DNA of 64,000 nucleotides. It comes from Chaenocephalus aceratus (taxonomy: Eukaryota; Chordata; Actinopteri; Perciformes; Channichthyidae). The position numbers and the translations under genes are program-made. The stretch is from assembly GCA_023974075.1 (NCBI GenBank), contig CM043797.1, positions 15,300,178-15,364,177 on the forward strand, written 5' to 3'. This document shows, in pieces, positions 31,621 to 44,991 of this stretch. Numbering within the stretch: position 1 is the stretch's first letter; each line of letters opens with the position of its first letter. The notes under the pieces are model-generated. The model was given only the letters and a program-made list of their open reading frames with translations. It was not told the DNA's origin and made no database searches.

Positions 31621-34600
31621 CCTTCATTCTATAATTCCACCCCCCTAAACTACAACCCTACTGCCAGCAGGAATGTGTGTTCCCTCCCTTGTCTCTTTTG
31701 TGATTGCCCCTCCACTCCACTGTGAGAAGCGTTATGTTTACATTAAATATAACAACCTTTTAATGTAAAGAAAATCAATCTAACAACTGTCAGACTTGAG
31801 TTTGGATTTCTCATTCTGGTTCAGAAAGATCTTAAATTAAAACATAACCTCCATGTTTGGGATAAGACTACATGTAATCTTCCTCTCATCTATTTTCTCT
31901 GTGATTCAAAGGGCAGGATTTGTAATCACAGCAATCTGGAAAATGAACCTTAATGCATGTAGGGCTTCAAGGGCTGAGAGGTTGCAGCCTTAATGTGTTG
32001 CGCTGCATAATTTGGAACATTCACTGAGAGCCCAAAATGGACCTGTGAATGAGAGAAAGGCTGGGCTTGCTGTTGTCATAGCACCGGTGATGTCGTGTGG
32101 CTATCACGTCAGCAGTGACAGTGGTGTGGGACTCATTTTAAGATGATGGAACCGGCAGAGTGGAAGGGGAGGACGGAGGCTTTGAGGGCACAGCGACGTC
32201 TGTTCAGCTGCTGCCTGCATCATGTGCTCCATTGGCAGCTCTGCATGCACATTGAAAGTAAAACATGCTCCAAGCTAGGCTAGGTACAGACACACTGACT
32301 AAACACTGAGGAGACAGAGAGAAGGCACAGAGCTTAGTCCGAGAGGGGAGGGCTGCAATGCCGTGTCTAGAATTTGCGATGACTATGACCAAAATAAAAA
32401 GCACTCCGCACGGTGGGCCTCACTTCCTCTCAGCGCATGTTCATGTCCTGCCAAGGTTGTGACCCTGATATTAAACTTAACCACTGGGTTTGATTGTAAG
32501 ACAGGAATGTCTGGTCTGCAGAGGCTTCAGACATAATAACATGTGTTCTTAACAACTTCCTGGGCTTGATTTCACAAATGTAATTTTTCCGGATAATCAA
32601 TTTTCCTTCAGCCAGAATTATTAAATTCCACTCAATTGTGGCAATATCTTCATTTCTATTAGTGAACAATTTCTTGGGACGTGATCCAATAACAGCAAAC
32701 AAATTGGAAGCACATGATTTCATGAGTTATTAATGAGACTGACAAACAGTGTAGAAAGAAGGTATTGACAAACTTCCTGGATGGAGTGTTTTGATCATTC
32801 ACAGGTAACTTACAACCAAATATTAAACAATAAGTAATTTCTGTTGTATTCTCATACATGTAAACTTAAATAAAAAAGGTTTTTGCCTGAGACGAGATCA
32901 TCCAATCTGCTCCCGCCCTTGCCCAAAAAAATACTGTATCAAGGAGCAGCGCAATAAACGCATCCATCAGTGAAATTGGGACGAAGGCTGAATCCATGTC
33001 TGCTCTCACCACAGGCATTTCAAAAACGTAGATTGCTTGCATGGAGCTCAGCTAAACAAAATAATCTGCTTTCTCATTACCAACACAAGGCTATTAAACT
33101 CACCACTATCCACACTCAATTTTGGAGCCGATTGGACAGGCAATACATTGACAGGCCATTTAATACCACTAGAGCACATTTGGCAGGTGATATTATGGTT
33201 ACAGATCCACAGCAACACTTCAGACTGCTGATGTTGTCCAGGTGTCACAACCAACTGCAATCACTGCCAATCAACTTCAACCAAAGCGGGAAAAAATGCA
33301 AATAGCTTAAGGCAGGGGAATGACAGCAATCCATTTTGCAGGATATGCAAGCCTGCTACATGCAACTGTTCCTAAAAACGCAATCTTGTTCACCTGAAAG
33401 ATTTTTGTGTAAAGCATTATTGATATTATTCGCCTACCAACAACTACTTAAAAAATAATCCATACCCTCCCCCCCATCATTTTTTCTTGTACCATAGCTC
33501 CTGCCAGTAAAACAGCTGATGCCTCACCATGCTTCACAGCAGGACAGTGTTAGACAGGTGAGGAGCTGTGCTGGTTGCATCAAATTAAATGTTGAGTGTT
33601 AGTGTAAAGAGCCTCAATACTTGATGCAAAACGTTAAATACATATATGTTCATTACTTTTGGGCTCTTTCTGCAAATAACATTTGATATTTTTCATTTTG
33701 GTTAGTGCATGAAATGATGTCACGTGATATAGTTGTAAGTCATCTGGAAACGCCTTGAGCAGAGCATACTTAGTTTCCTCCAACAGGATAATTTACAGCG
33801 GCTCCAAAGAATAGCTTTAAGGTTAGTTAATAATTAACTGTGCACTGGTTTAATAAAAGCAATTCTGAATGTACCACAGGACAACACTTCAGTCAATGAG
33901 ATGTAGCTGTGAGAGTGAAAATTAAATGGAAGGAAATACCACAGACTTACACAAAGCTTTTTTCAATATAGGAGGTCAAGGAAGACCTGTTCATAACAGA
34001 GTATAAATATTAGGCAACAGTAGAGTGACATTACCTGACCAGGGCCGGTATATAATGTCAATACATTGTACTACAGTATGAACATAATATGAAATAACAC
34101 TGGTACAATTAAACTACTTGTGTCTGGCAAAAGCTGAACAACAAAGCCAAAATACACTTTCTTGTCTCACATGATTAAACTCTCACTTAACATGCAGGGG
34201 ATGAGCATTGCCGACAATTATGCAACAAGATGTACTTTAAATTCACATCATCTGTCTGATGATTCCAACTATATTCCCAGAACTATACACAAAGCCACTG
34301 GTGTTTAAATACAAACCATGCATACATTATATTGAACCTGATTTTACACATTGAAAAGAACATCCACCACCATGAGTGTTTATTTTCTGCAAGGTCTCCT
34401 CAATCACAACAACACGCGTCCCCTGGGTGTCCGTCTAAGAAAAACAGATGATCCATTGTGCTGGAAGAGAACACCATATACAGCTGATATCTAAAGAGAA
34501 AATGCAACTGTTACGCAAGCCATGAAAGCAGTTTCCCCAGCCCGGGTGGAGATCATTAGCGGAGGATCCAGTGGTCTCCAGCAGTGAGTTGGCTCTCAGG

Positions 34601-35446
34601 AGTCGACTTCAAAGACACCGGAACAGAGAGGAAAATAATTTAGAATGGGGAGAAAAAGCTGGAATTGATTGGATGTGACTGAACCCATACAGCATAAGGA
34701 GCTCTCCAATACTAGTTATTAAAAGAGGCTTGGAGAATATTATAGGTTTAGTGATCTCCACTTAACAAGCTGCTGGGTCAGGTCCACTACTGAGAAGCAC
34801 ACTGACCATAGTTTGGCAGACCAGAGTTTGTGCCTTACATGAAAGCATCCATTGCTCAGAAAGTGCTCATATAACAAGGCCAAAAGACAACAACATTGCA
34901 TTCATTTGTATGGATGTATCAGTTGGTTCTTCTTATTCCTTAAATAGCTCAGACGTAAGAATATTATGCAAAATGAACATCACCATTTTTAAAGGGGGTA
35001 AGTTACATCTATAAATGTTACTCGTTCGGTCCAACCAACATCTCACAGCCACAAATATTCAATTTATGATTATAAAAATTATAAAAAGCAGCAAATCCTC
35101 ACAGTTAAGAGATTGAAACCTGCAATTGTTTACACTTTTCCTACCGTTTATGCAACCTACAAATCTTCCAGCCTTCACTTTTGTACCAAATTTAGCCCAG
35201 TTTAGCTTGATGTCTAGACCTCTTTTGACCACATATAAACCAAATAAAAGCTTACAGAGAAACGTTCAGGTGCACACCCAGGATAACTACATATTGCTGG
35301 ATGCCACTTTAAAACAAATCCCACACCAGAGTCAACCTCAGGTAAACAAAAAGGGCCCGGAGAAGTTCTTATTCATGGTTAGAGTCAAGGTAAAGTTAGA
35401 ATAACTCCAACCTCCCCAAAATGCCTGAAGGCTTCACTAGTTTAGT
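31621..35446. other. sequence without recognised gene
   Basis: A GC-richer segment at about 32060-32410 contains CACGTCAGCAGTGAC and a purine-rich block, but no convincing exon. The rest is AT-rich with no recognised feature. Confidence 0.45.
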
Positions 35447-35454
35447 GCACTTAC

Positions 35455-36712
35455 TAGGGCTGAACGATTAATCAATTTTTATTTTTATTTATTACATTTT
35501 TTTTTTTCGTGTGTCAGTCATCCACGGAATACGCTGCAAGTAAAACGCTGCAAGTAAAACTTTGTCTCGAGGCACTTCCTACTGTAAATGCTTTTAAAGG
35601 TATGCTACGATTAGCCCTTCATGAAACATGTAACTGTTTTACCTGATGCTATTGCTGATGTGAGTATGCTTCTTGCCACTGCACAAATGGCCTTCTGTAT
35701 TTATATTTGAATTGTATGTTTTTTTTGTTTAATGCCTTTGTTTTATGTTGAAACTTGTTGTGTGCCGTGTTGGTCAGGACTCCCTGGAAGAAGAGATCTT
35801 GTATCTCAATGGGACATTCCTGGATAAATAAAGGATAAATAAATCCACACCAATCAGAAGGGATGTGCTCCACATGTACCAGCCATTGTTAACCAATCAG
35901 AAATGGCCCATGATAGAAGGTGATGGACAGATTGATTAAATCACCTGCCAAGTACTTTTGAAAGTGCCTGCCCTTTCCAAATGGCTTCCAATGGAGCTTT
36001 CCTAGATGGTTTGGTGAAACAAACATGGTTTGGTGAAACAAACCATCTGAGTCAGTTTCAGCGTTTGCGCCAGGGGGGCGTCTTGCCGTCATTTGAAGCC
36101 CTTATTCAGCTCGGGACGTCCTGAACGCGAGCCGAGGGCGTCCAAAAATATTAATAATTCGAGAGAAGATCGAGAGTTTTTATCGCTTGAAATGACGAAA
36201 AAGAAAAATGACAAGGATATCCCTGTGTTGGAGGGGCAAAAGAGTCTGGTGGGATTATTTTCGGAGTATTGAGGATTGTTTCCCCGACATTGGCGGTGCC
36301 TGCTACAGGACAAGACGGAACGTGTGCGATATGGACGCGATGAGCGGTGCTAGTGGAGCACCCCCCCCCCGCTCTCGGGGTGGACGCCCTCTCAGCCCTG
36401 GTCTGGCGGAAACACTGGTCAGGTTAGTAATGCTCCATCACATGTTTTACATCTAATACAGGGTGGATCTTAAACTGAAGCTTGACTTTAAAGCAACCCA
36501 AAAGGAAGTTTCATGTAAGTTTAGTTTTTTCACTCGTAGCTCGGGCGCTAGAGACGGGAGCATGTTGATGTAACCTTCCTAGCCGTTTTTCTAGTTAGTT
36601 CATTTTACAATAAACTTCCGTTGGGTCACTTAAAAACAAATATCGCAAATCGAATCGCAATATTTATCAGAAAAATCGCAATTAGATTGTTTCCCAAAAT
36701 TGTGCAGCCCTA
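35455..36712. mobile_element. non-autonomous hAT transposon
   Basis: The ends TAGGGCTGAACGATTAATC and, inverted, TAGGGCTGCACAATTTTGG lie between perfect 8-bp duplications GCACTTAC (35447-35454, 36713-36720). It contains a LINE-like tail (about 35700-35842) and a C-rich run at 36360-36370. No transposase. Confidence 0.92.
35700..35842 (+). mobile_element. LINE-like 3' tail nested in hAT
   Basis: GACTCCCTGGAAGAAGAGAT, CTTGTATCTCAATGGGACAT and TGGATAAATAAAGGATAAAT form a fish LINE-type 3' end, related to 19365-19480. Confidence 0.6.
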
Positions 36713-37593
36713 GCACTTACCATCTTTTATTCATCCCAAACCAAAAGCCCTATCAGCAACATGAAGCTGAAGATTATCACCATGTTCTAACAGCCGGTCA
36801 TACGTTCCTACTCATAGCTTGGAAATATAAGGAGGAGCTGAGCTTTGATGAGGCCTTTTAATGCTCATCTGGCATGTCTTTCCAAACCCCATGACCATTG
36901 TGGAGAGGAAGAAACCCAGTGCAATTAAATATAATACACACTGGCCTCTAACTTTGGAATATAGTAGCCCACTGTAACTGGAACAGCAAACTTCAGAAAT
37001 CACTTTTCTGAGACTACCACAACCTCAAAGGAAGCTTTGAAGCTCCAGTCAATACTCCATGGTGCAGACACGTCGACTTACTTTGTGGGAAGCACTTGTT
37101 TGCTTGTTTCTAAGGTGCAAGCCAAAGCATAGGGCCTATTTATTTTGACTTTGATGATACAATTCATTAAAGATTGTAATCATTCATAAGGAAGCCCCTT
37201 TCTTCATTATCCTTAGAAGCCAAGCGGATCATCATAAAAAAAAAACGACAAACTGCTTCTTCAGCAATCATCTACTGTACTAAAAGCTTCAAATTAAAAT
37301 CTGAAATAACCTATAAACCCAACATTTTCTCACATGATACAAAGTGACTCATAATCACTCTTAAGTGCAGCAATGCTTGAGGGGTTGTCCTCTGGAAAGC
37401 ATCTAGGATCAAACCTTGGCAAGCCACCCATAAGCGTTTCCAAATGATGCTGACTGTGGGGACATAATGAACTCATCATATGTGATCTCACTTTGTGAAA
37501 TGATGGAAGACGTGCAGCCTCCATTGCTATTGGGTAATACATTAAGACAGTGTGCCAGTTTTCTTTGAAATGTCAATTTAATACTGAAGTAGG

Positions 37594-38279
37594 CATAGGC
37601 GGAGTTTGACATTTGCGCTTGCGGGGGCAAACCTTTTTTACTGACGTCAGTACACAATCCCAACTATTGCGTGGGGTGCTACGGATACAGTAGCAATAAA
37701 GCCAGCGTTCACCGCACTGAGTATGACTTTTCCACATACGAACACAACTCGTCCCGTCATGCATGCCTCATGCCCGCCGTAGACACACACTCATATGGAA
37801 GGGGTGGTCTCTCCCCCCAACAACAGTGCATACATAACTGTAAAACGTATCATAACTGTGCACATCTTATTTGATAACTACTATATCCCTTGGTTACTTG
37901 AACACGCTACAATATTATGAACCAGTGTCCTACTTAGTGCAGAAGTAGACGCCTTAAACGTTTTAAAAATCGCCGCATAACCATTACTGCTAATTATTGT
38001 AATACAATAGCTGAATCACTTGTATGCAAAAAAAAGCGAGGGAACTTGTGTCCTTAACCTCATACGTCACAACATGCGGCTGCTCAAAAATGAAATGATT
38101 TCAAACAAAACATGATATTATTCAGATTTGTATTGTAACAATCATTATATTACATCTATTAAAATATTGACATACGAAATATTTGTATTGGAACAGCTTT
38201 AGACGTAGTAATACTGTAACATATTTCAGCCACTAGTTGGGGCAATGGCCCCCCTGCCCCCACGGACAATCCGCCTATG
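37594..38279. mobile_element. hAT MITE
   Basis: Inverted ends CATAGGCGGA lie between GAAGTAGG (37586-37593) and GAAGTCGG (38280-38287), 7 of 8 matching. GGGGGCAAACC near the left and GGCCCCCCTGCCCCCA near the right are further subterminal repeats. No coding frame. Confidence 0.9.
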
Positions 38280-38287
38280 GAAGTCGG

Positions 38288-41200
38288 GTTCACAGAGTTA
38301 GTAAATCAGCTGGTTAGCTGCACATGGCCCGGACACAAAACAGAACTCGAAGCTAAAATAAGTACAACCTCTCTTCAACTGTCCAAAGATGGGGGAAGAC
38401 AGGCTGATACAGCAACACATCAATAGTTCTCTCTAATGGAGATAGATCTATGTCCTGTCAGGAGCAACAAGGGAAGACCGGGCTTTTGTCTGAAACTCAA
38501 TACAACATGGATGTAAACAGAGGTGGAGAGGAAAGCATGGTTATCCTTCATCCATCAACGTGGGCAGGAAAGGGAACAAAAGACTGCTTGATCTGATATA
38601 CATGTCGTGAAAATTGATTGGATAAAATCTCTTCTTGCGAAACATTAAGTCTTCCTCACTTTTGTATAAGGAATCGCTTGTTCTATGCAGAATCAGAATA
38701 TAATTCTCACAAGACAAACTTGGCAATCAGCATGTGCAAAACTGTTTTCAGCTCGAGAGGCTGGACGGAGACGACCACTCGCAGCTGCAACATCAACACT
38801 GTTACACAATGTTACAGGATTTGTGTGGGAGAAGGTACATCAAGAAATGGGATCCAAGTTGCAATCTTACAACTTTAACAATGAAGGGTCTGTGCTTTAA
38901 AATACATCCAGTAAATATTTGAGTGCCACAATAATGGCTTTTTTAAGTTATTCAACCCAATATGCCATGTATAAAATGTCAAAGAAATGGGGAAACAGCA
39001 TTTGTCATAATCAAATGTTATGTGAATTGTTTGTATACATTTCCTGTCGATCAACTGATCCATTAATTAACTTTTAATAACATGGCACTAAAATATGGTC
39101 ATGTTCATACATGTATAGTTTAACAAAAAAATAAAATCTAAACACGAGATCTATGGTCACTGAACAAAGCTTCTATTCAGTGTGAGCAAATATGAAAGAC
39201 TCAGACTGACAAACACCACTGCCAGAGTTTATTCAAATATTTAAACAACTCCAGAAGTATGCATTGAAGTGACCTGCAGAGGAGTTGTCATATTATTAAA
39301 CCCTAATATCCATATAATGGATATTAATAAGGCATTTTCTATCTGAAGTTACTTCTGCATGACACTAATGCTTCTGCACAGCACAGTAATACGTAATATC
39401 ACCCACTAACAGGATCGACACAAGTTTCCTACTGGAAAAGATTTCCAGCTTAGTGGTTGTGGCCTAATTTGTGTACTTACTATTTCCACCACTCCACTTT
39501 CGTTAAAAAGATGGCTTGACTTAGCAAAGAAACATAGCTAACCAGTCAAACATCATACACTGCTGTTATTGAATCAGGGATTTAATGAAATTCAGAACCA
39601 CTGTACCATAGTGAGTTTATCTTGGATTCAATGGTCTTTGTTTGGTTATGACACTAGTCTCAGTCTCTGTGTTCCACTTGGCACTGAGCAAAACACTACA
39701 CTGTTTTCAGAATTTACTTTGTGCCACTTTTCAAAGGGATAAAGAGTTATGTGCAAGTGGGACGGTAATGAATAATTCAAAAAGAGCACTTATCGGGGTT
39801 AAATTATGCGCATTTCAAGAAATAAACAGTTTGGTAGTACATGGCTATAAGCGCATGAAGAACAAAGTCATGGATTGTAAAAAAAGCCAACAAATTACCA
39901 TATGAATGTGTAGACATTCTTTCATGTGTGGCTACGACAGTCGTTACACTGCTGCAAGTTGGTCTAACATTTGAGATGTTAGAGATGGAGAGTTAAAAAA
40001 TGTGGACACAAGCCAGAGGGGGAGAGAAACTAGTTTCAACTCGACCACACAAAGAGACAGAGGGTGAGGTCTCTATGGAGGTATGTCATACAGGTGGGCT
40101 CAGGTTTCCACCCCGAGGACACATCTCCATACACTGAAGCCCTGATGCAGGATGCTTCACACCATGGCTGTTTCCTTCACATGGCTTTATAACAGAAAGG
40201 TTAAACTGTGCCTTGGATTACTATAAGGTTGAAGAAGCAAGGTATCAATATAACATCAAACTTAAACATACAATTATTCATCCACCCAAAATCTACAGCA
40301 TCGTAGAGTATAAAACACTGAACGTTTCCAGACATATTTTGGAGGGAAAAAAACAGATCAATGGAGGAAATGGGAATTAGCATGCATTCAATATTGATTT
40401 TTAGATCTTATAATATTTTTAAAATGATCACCAGGCCAATCAGTTATTCTTCCTGGGTTCCATGCTGGTTAATGCAGGTACTGGCATCACCATAATAGTC
40501 CAGATTAAGTCATACAAAGATTTTCATGTATGTGTTTATTAGTTGAATGCAGAAGTAGCATCTGCAAAATATGTACACGCATCTGGTGATGTTATAAATT
40601 ATGACATTTAAGTTGTGGTTTGGATGCCTAATTATGGTAGAGCCAAGGAGCTTTGTATAGGGAAAACAGTTTCAGAAGCAAAACATTTAGCAATATGACT
40701 GGAGTTGTTGTTACACTTTTCCTTCTGTGAAAACCCAACTAAAAGAATCATTACTGACATTAAATAAAGTCACTGCTCTCTGTGAAGAAATCGACTAAAT
40801 CCTCCCGACAGCCAAGGACACAGGTGGGTTGTTTGACACTCAAAAGATGGATTATGATGATGCCACAACAACCGTTTTAGAACAGACCACTGCTCTGTTA
40901 CAGGTCAAATTTAACTTTCAATGAAAATCTTCTATAGTCGTTAATTGTTATTTTTTTTATAAAACAGTTATATTACATTGTGTCTAGTGTCCAACCCCCT
41001 TTCAAAAGATACATTCAGGTCCTATTAGACGCACCATACATACAAACTGCAGACTGTAAAAAAAAAACTGCACCTTAAGCTCTCAGTGGTGAGGGTTTTT
41101 CTGTCGACACATTGTATTTCTCTAGGCAGAAACAAAATGGACAAGGACCGCGAGTCTGCCCAAAATATTGTCTCAACACATCTCTAAATATCTAATAGTC

Positions 41201-41749
41201 AGCTTTGCACATGAGTGATGTGTTTTGCTACAGCACCCACAGTCACCTGTGCACCTACCTGTAAGGATGTTTATCACAACCATATAGAAATATTTCAGGG
41301 AGACACCATTTAAGCAGCAGACAGTGGCAGTGACGCTGCAACAAACTTGACACCAGAGGGTCATCATAGTAGTGAAGCAGCTGCACAAATGAGCTATCAC
41401 ATGTCAGTCACCTGCACATGATCTGTTCTGCAAAGTGTAAATACAACAGCAACAGCTTGGATCATCTGTACCACAGCGAAGAGAGGTGCAAAGAATTACA
41501 TGACTGTGCTTCATGCAACAATTTACCGCACTGTCTGAGGCCAAACGCAGTTTATCTGCTCCCAAACAGTATGCTACCAATGACCAAAACACCTCCAAGG
41601 TATTTTAGCGGACAAGTCCTTATGACTGTATTTCTCCATGTCTTGTTGAACCAACATGATATAGCTTCAGGAAAGCATTTAGTCAATTAGCTGCAGGATG
41701 AGCAATCATGTAAGCTACAGGGATGGACATTGAAATGTCCAAAGATGCA
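38288..41749. other. sequence without recognised gene
   Basis: AT-rich; short open frames on both strands have no recognisable domain and no consistent splice pattern. Confidence 0.5.
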
Positions 41750-41839
41750 CGTTAACCCTGCTGTATGTCCGCCGTCATTGAGGCTACATAGCGTTTCTTA
41801 CCCCTAAATCCCTGTTGTCTGAATGAATGATCCGCAACA

Positions 41840-42300
41840 CTTTGTGGGTAGGAAAACGCATCTTGTCGGCCTTTCCCGCCGGTCCGCACCGGTGCGGCAG
41901 CGTCTGTCAGCCCCGATAAACTTGTATGATTGAGTGACGCGGTCATTCGTAACTGCCAGCGCTAGGACCACGCGGAAACATGAACGGACATCGAGGATAT
42001 TATCTTTATCATGATTAACACAGCATGATGCTTCCCGGTCCCCCTTTACATACCTGCTGTCACCGCCACCTTCGGCGTCTGGCTGCTTCCGTCCTGACAT
42101 TGAAATGTTCATGTTTTACACGCCAGTATTGTCCATCCCCATGTCTCTGTATCCTGCCGTCTCTCCAAGGTCTGCCTGCCTGTCTGTCCACGGACCATGC
42201 GTGTGTTTCCACACCGCTGAGAGGGGCGGCGCCCGCGGTCCTTGGAGACGGCGCGCAAGTGGATCGTGAGAATGCCACTTGTTTTTCTAGGAGCCAATCA
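41840..42300 (-). promoter_or_regulatory. tiam1: CpG-rich candidate tiam1 promoter
   Basis: CpG density is much higher than in the surroundings, with GGGGCGGCGCCCGCGG near 42224 (GC-box-like) and GGTCCGCACCGGTGCGGCAG near 41880. It overlaps a minus-strand exon with a good donor and lies upstream of tiam1 on the same strand, so a tiam1 promoter is the simplest inference. No TATA box seen. Confidence 0.55.
42054..42112 (-). other. tiam1: candidate first (5' untranslated) exon of tiam1, 3' part
   Basis: The donor GACAGCAG|gtatgt ends the exon at 42054; its true 5' end is upstream of 42112 and unknown. The ATG at 42112 opens MNISMSGRKQPDAEGGGDS and, if spliced to 12144, continues RAYQQLIKQTV and stops, giving a 30-codon upstream frame. 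The join to tiam1 is inferred from strand and order. Confidence 0.5.
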
Positions 42301-42361
42301 GCTGCGGTTCACCTCGAATCAGTATTCATTCACCGTGTGAAATGTAAACTAGTAGCTGAAG

Positions 42362-42960
42362 CAGTGGCGTAACTATCGACGGTGCAGCCGGTGCAATGCA
42401 ACGGGGCCCAGAGCCGGCCAGGGGTCCATGCAAAAAAAATTAAAATATTTTTTATATATATATTTTTTTTTAAATGTTGGGGCACCAATGGCAGTGTTTC
42501 CCATGCATTGATTTATTTGTGGCGGTCTAATGTATAGTGAGGTGGGCTGATGATTGGAAGGTTGCGAGTTCTGCGGTGCGGTGCCCCCACAAATAGAATC
42601 AAATTCTGTGGGAAACACTGAATGGCATTGACCGGTTCACGCAGTCTTCAAAGTAACCAAGCAACCTAAATGAATTTGTCTGTCCAATGACCTTGCTCCC
42701 TTTCATGTCATGTGATACCTTGCGTGACGAGTGAACCGTTTAATCAACCTGTACTGCACTGTAGCTAGCAGCAGCAAGTTCGGCAGCATTATAAAAAAAT
42801 GTAATAGCTTACATTTATAACGTACAGCAAACCAAAGCACAAGTGCGGCGCTCAAAAGAGAAAGGACAAGAGAGAGTGTATGTCCGTGCGTGTGTGAGCG
42901 CATCAGCGTGCGATTACGTTTGGAGCGATGGGGGCCAATCACAACCTTGTTACACCACTG
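42362..42960. mobile_element. hAT MITE
   Basis: The ends CAGTGGCGTAAC and, inverted, CAGTGGTGTAAC lie between perfect 8-bp duplications AGCTGAAG (42354-42361, 42961-42968). It contains a smaller nested element. Confidence 0.92.
42492..42620. mobile_element. 129-bp MITE nested in hAT
   Basis: Inverted ends CAGTGTTTCCCA/TGGGAAACACTG. AATGG occurs just outside both ends, so the target duplication may be short or partly decayed. Confidence 0.7.
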
Positions 42961-43781
42961 AGCTGAAGAGTGTTAGTTTTAGAATAATATGAGCAAACAC
43001 AGTGAACTAATCTCCTTTCCACCCCAAAGCATGATTTAAATCTGTGGTGCAGTCTACCTGTGCAGCTGTTCCGATGCTTTTGCAAATTTGCTAATACATG
43101 GGCAAGAATGGAAAACACTTTTTAAAACAAAAAGATTAAACATTTAAGTTTGAATGACACAAAAAAGCACCCGATCAAATGGTAGTACCAGTTTTTTTTA
43201 TATTTACTGCACATGAGGTACAACAGAGGTCGGCCTTGATAACAGGGTTAACTCTACCCTCTACTGGCAGGACAGCCAATCTGCTTCAAATGAAATCCAA
43301 ATTCTCTGGTAAAGAATTACACATCAGTGTGTTACAAAGGCATGTTTTTAGTAAAAACAAAATACCAAAAAGGTATGAATTATTGATTTGTACAGTCTCC
43401 TTCCATACACAAAACTCTGGTATCAGAATTAGATCAAAAATACAGACTTTGCCTTTTACCTCCAACTACTTAGATTAGACTTGAGCATTAACTACACAAC
43501 TTAAAATATACAAAAAGATATCAAACAGCTAGAAGCACATACAGTATTTACAACAAAGAGTTTCTTCTCTGGTGAACTTGAGTGAGCATGGACCACATTC
43601 AGAACACTGTGTCCTGTTTTTCATTGTTAATCTGACACTTAGAAAAGGTTCTTCTGGTGTAAAATATAGGTTCATGCACCATCAAATCTTCACATAAGTC
43701 CTTGTTGAACCAGATGTCCTGATACTTAACAGTATCTCACAGTGATTCAGCATCCTCTTTCCTTAAGTTCTTCATTCAGAC

Positions 43782-43889
43782 GACCTCTACCACCTCCCTC
43801 TGATGAAGGGGGGGCACCCAAACCCTGCCCTCCCGGACCTCTACCACCTCCCTCTGATGAAGGGGGGGCACCCAAACCCTGCCCTCCCG
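43782..43889. repeat. 54-bp tandem duplication spanning the scaf4-like stop codon
   Basis: Two almost identical 54-bp copies, starting GACCTCTACCACCTCCCTCT at 43782 and at 43836, each with a G7/C7 run. 54 is a multiple of 3. Confidence 0.95.
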
Positions 43890-44271
43890 TTTCGGAAATG
43901 CCTCCCCTCAGTGTCATTCATGCCCTCTGGCCCCATAGGCGGAGGTCGATGGAAAGGAGGACCACGAGGAGGAAACGGCATATGCATTCTGAACCTATTC
44001 TGTGGAAACATGGGTCCTCCAGGCATCATATGTGGGGGCATGGGTGGCATGTTTGGGGGTGAGAGGAATGGAGGTAGATGATGATTCGGCATCCCAGGAG
44101 GAGGCTGCATAGGGGGCATACCCGGTCTGGGCCCCTGCATGACTCCTGGGCCTGGTAAGGTCATCACTGGTGCAGTAGGGGACCCCAGCTTGATGTCTGC
44201 GCCCAGATCTGAGGGTTCGCCTTTGTCTCCTTTAGAATCCATGGTGGACTCCTCTGGAGGTTTTCCATTTC
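43841..44271 (-). CDS. scaf4: scaf4-like last exon: Pro/Met-rich C-terminus
   Basis: Acceptor ctctttgctgcag. From GNGKPPEESTMDSKGDKGEP through GPGVMQGPRPGMPPMQPPPG and PNMPPMPPHMMPGGPMFPQN to PPFIRGRW and TAG at 43843-43841. The stop lies in the first (transcript order) of two 54-bp tandem copies. Another frame stays open through both copies to TGA at 43749-43747, so the true C-terminus is uncertain. Confidence 0.8.
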
Positions 44272-44948
44272 CTGCAGCAAAGAGGGTAAGATAACGTTTA
44301 ATTGATCCCCAGTGGGAAGCCACGTATTGTGGCATTACAAAGGAAAAGCACATTAGAGAGCAAACGTTTTAGGTAGTAACATCAAACAAGGAACAATGAC
44401 AACACTGCAGCACAGATCTTTTCATATAATCATCAAGAGAAGTTGTTTTAAACAAACATGTCTGCACTCACATCTCCCCTTTAGAGGATGGTTGGCAAAT
44501 ACACACTTTTGTTCCTTATAAATGTTTTACCTGGTGCCAACTTTGTAGGATCAAACTCTGTGGGGATGAATGGAGCTCCGACTGGAGGACCCGTAGGGGA
44601 CAGCATGATGGGGCCAGGGAAAGCAGGTGGACTTGTTATGGGTGCTGCCTGTAGAACTGGTGGCACCTGGAAGACAAAGAAACACAAAGAAATCATGGTA
44701 AGATTAAGGAAAAACAAACAAGAAAGTGCTCACGAAGCAGCGAACTGGAAGAAGAAACCGTATGAACATCTTCGGATTCCACCGCATAAAGTAGCTTCTT
44801 TGATTGCATCCTATGTGTATTTATTTTTCACGTTTCACGAACAAACACATTGTTGGATTATTGTTTTTGTGCAGTCTCTATAAAGTTTCCGGATACATTC
44901 TCAGTTGAGTCCTCAGGAGAGAATGCTATAACACATTATCAAACACTT

Positions 44949-44991
<43 letters not shown>

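Noticed and set aside
43782..43889. Repeat array resembling a CRISPR or satellite
   Set aside because: Only two adjoining copies without spacers, in a coding exon; a simple tandem duplication.
43742..44081. Plus-strand frames of 92-106 codons
   Set aside because: Antisense to the Pro/Met-rich last exon of the scaf4-like gene.
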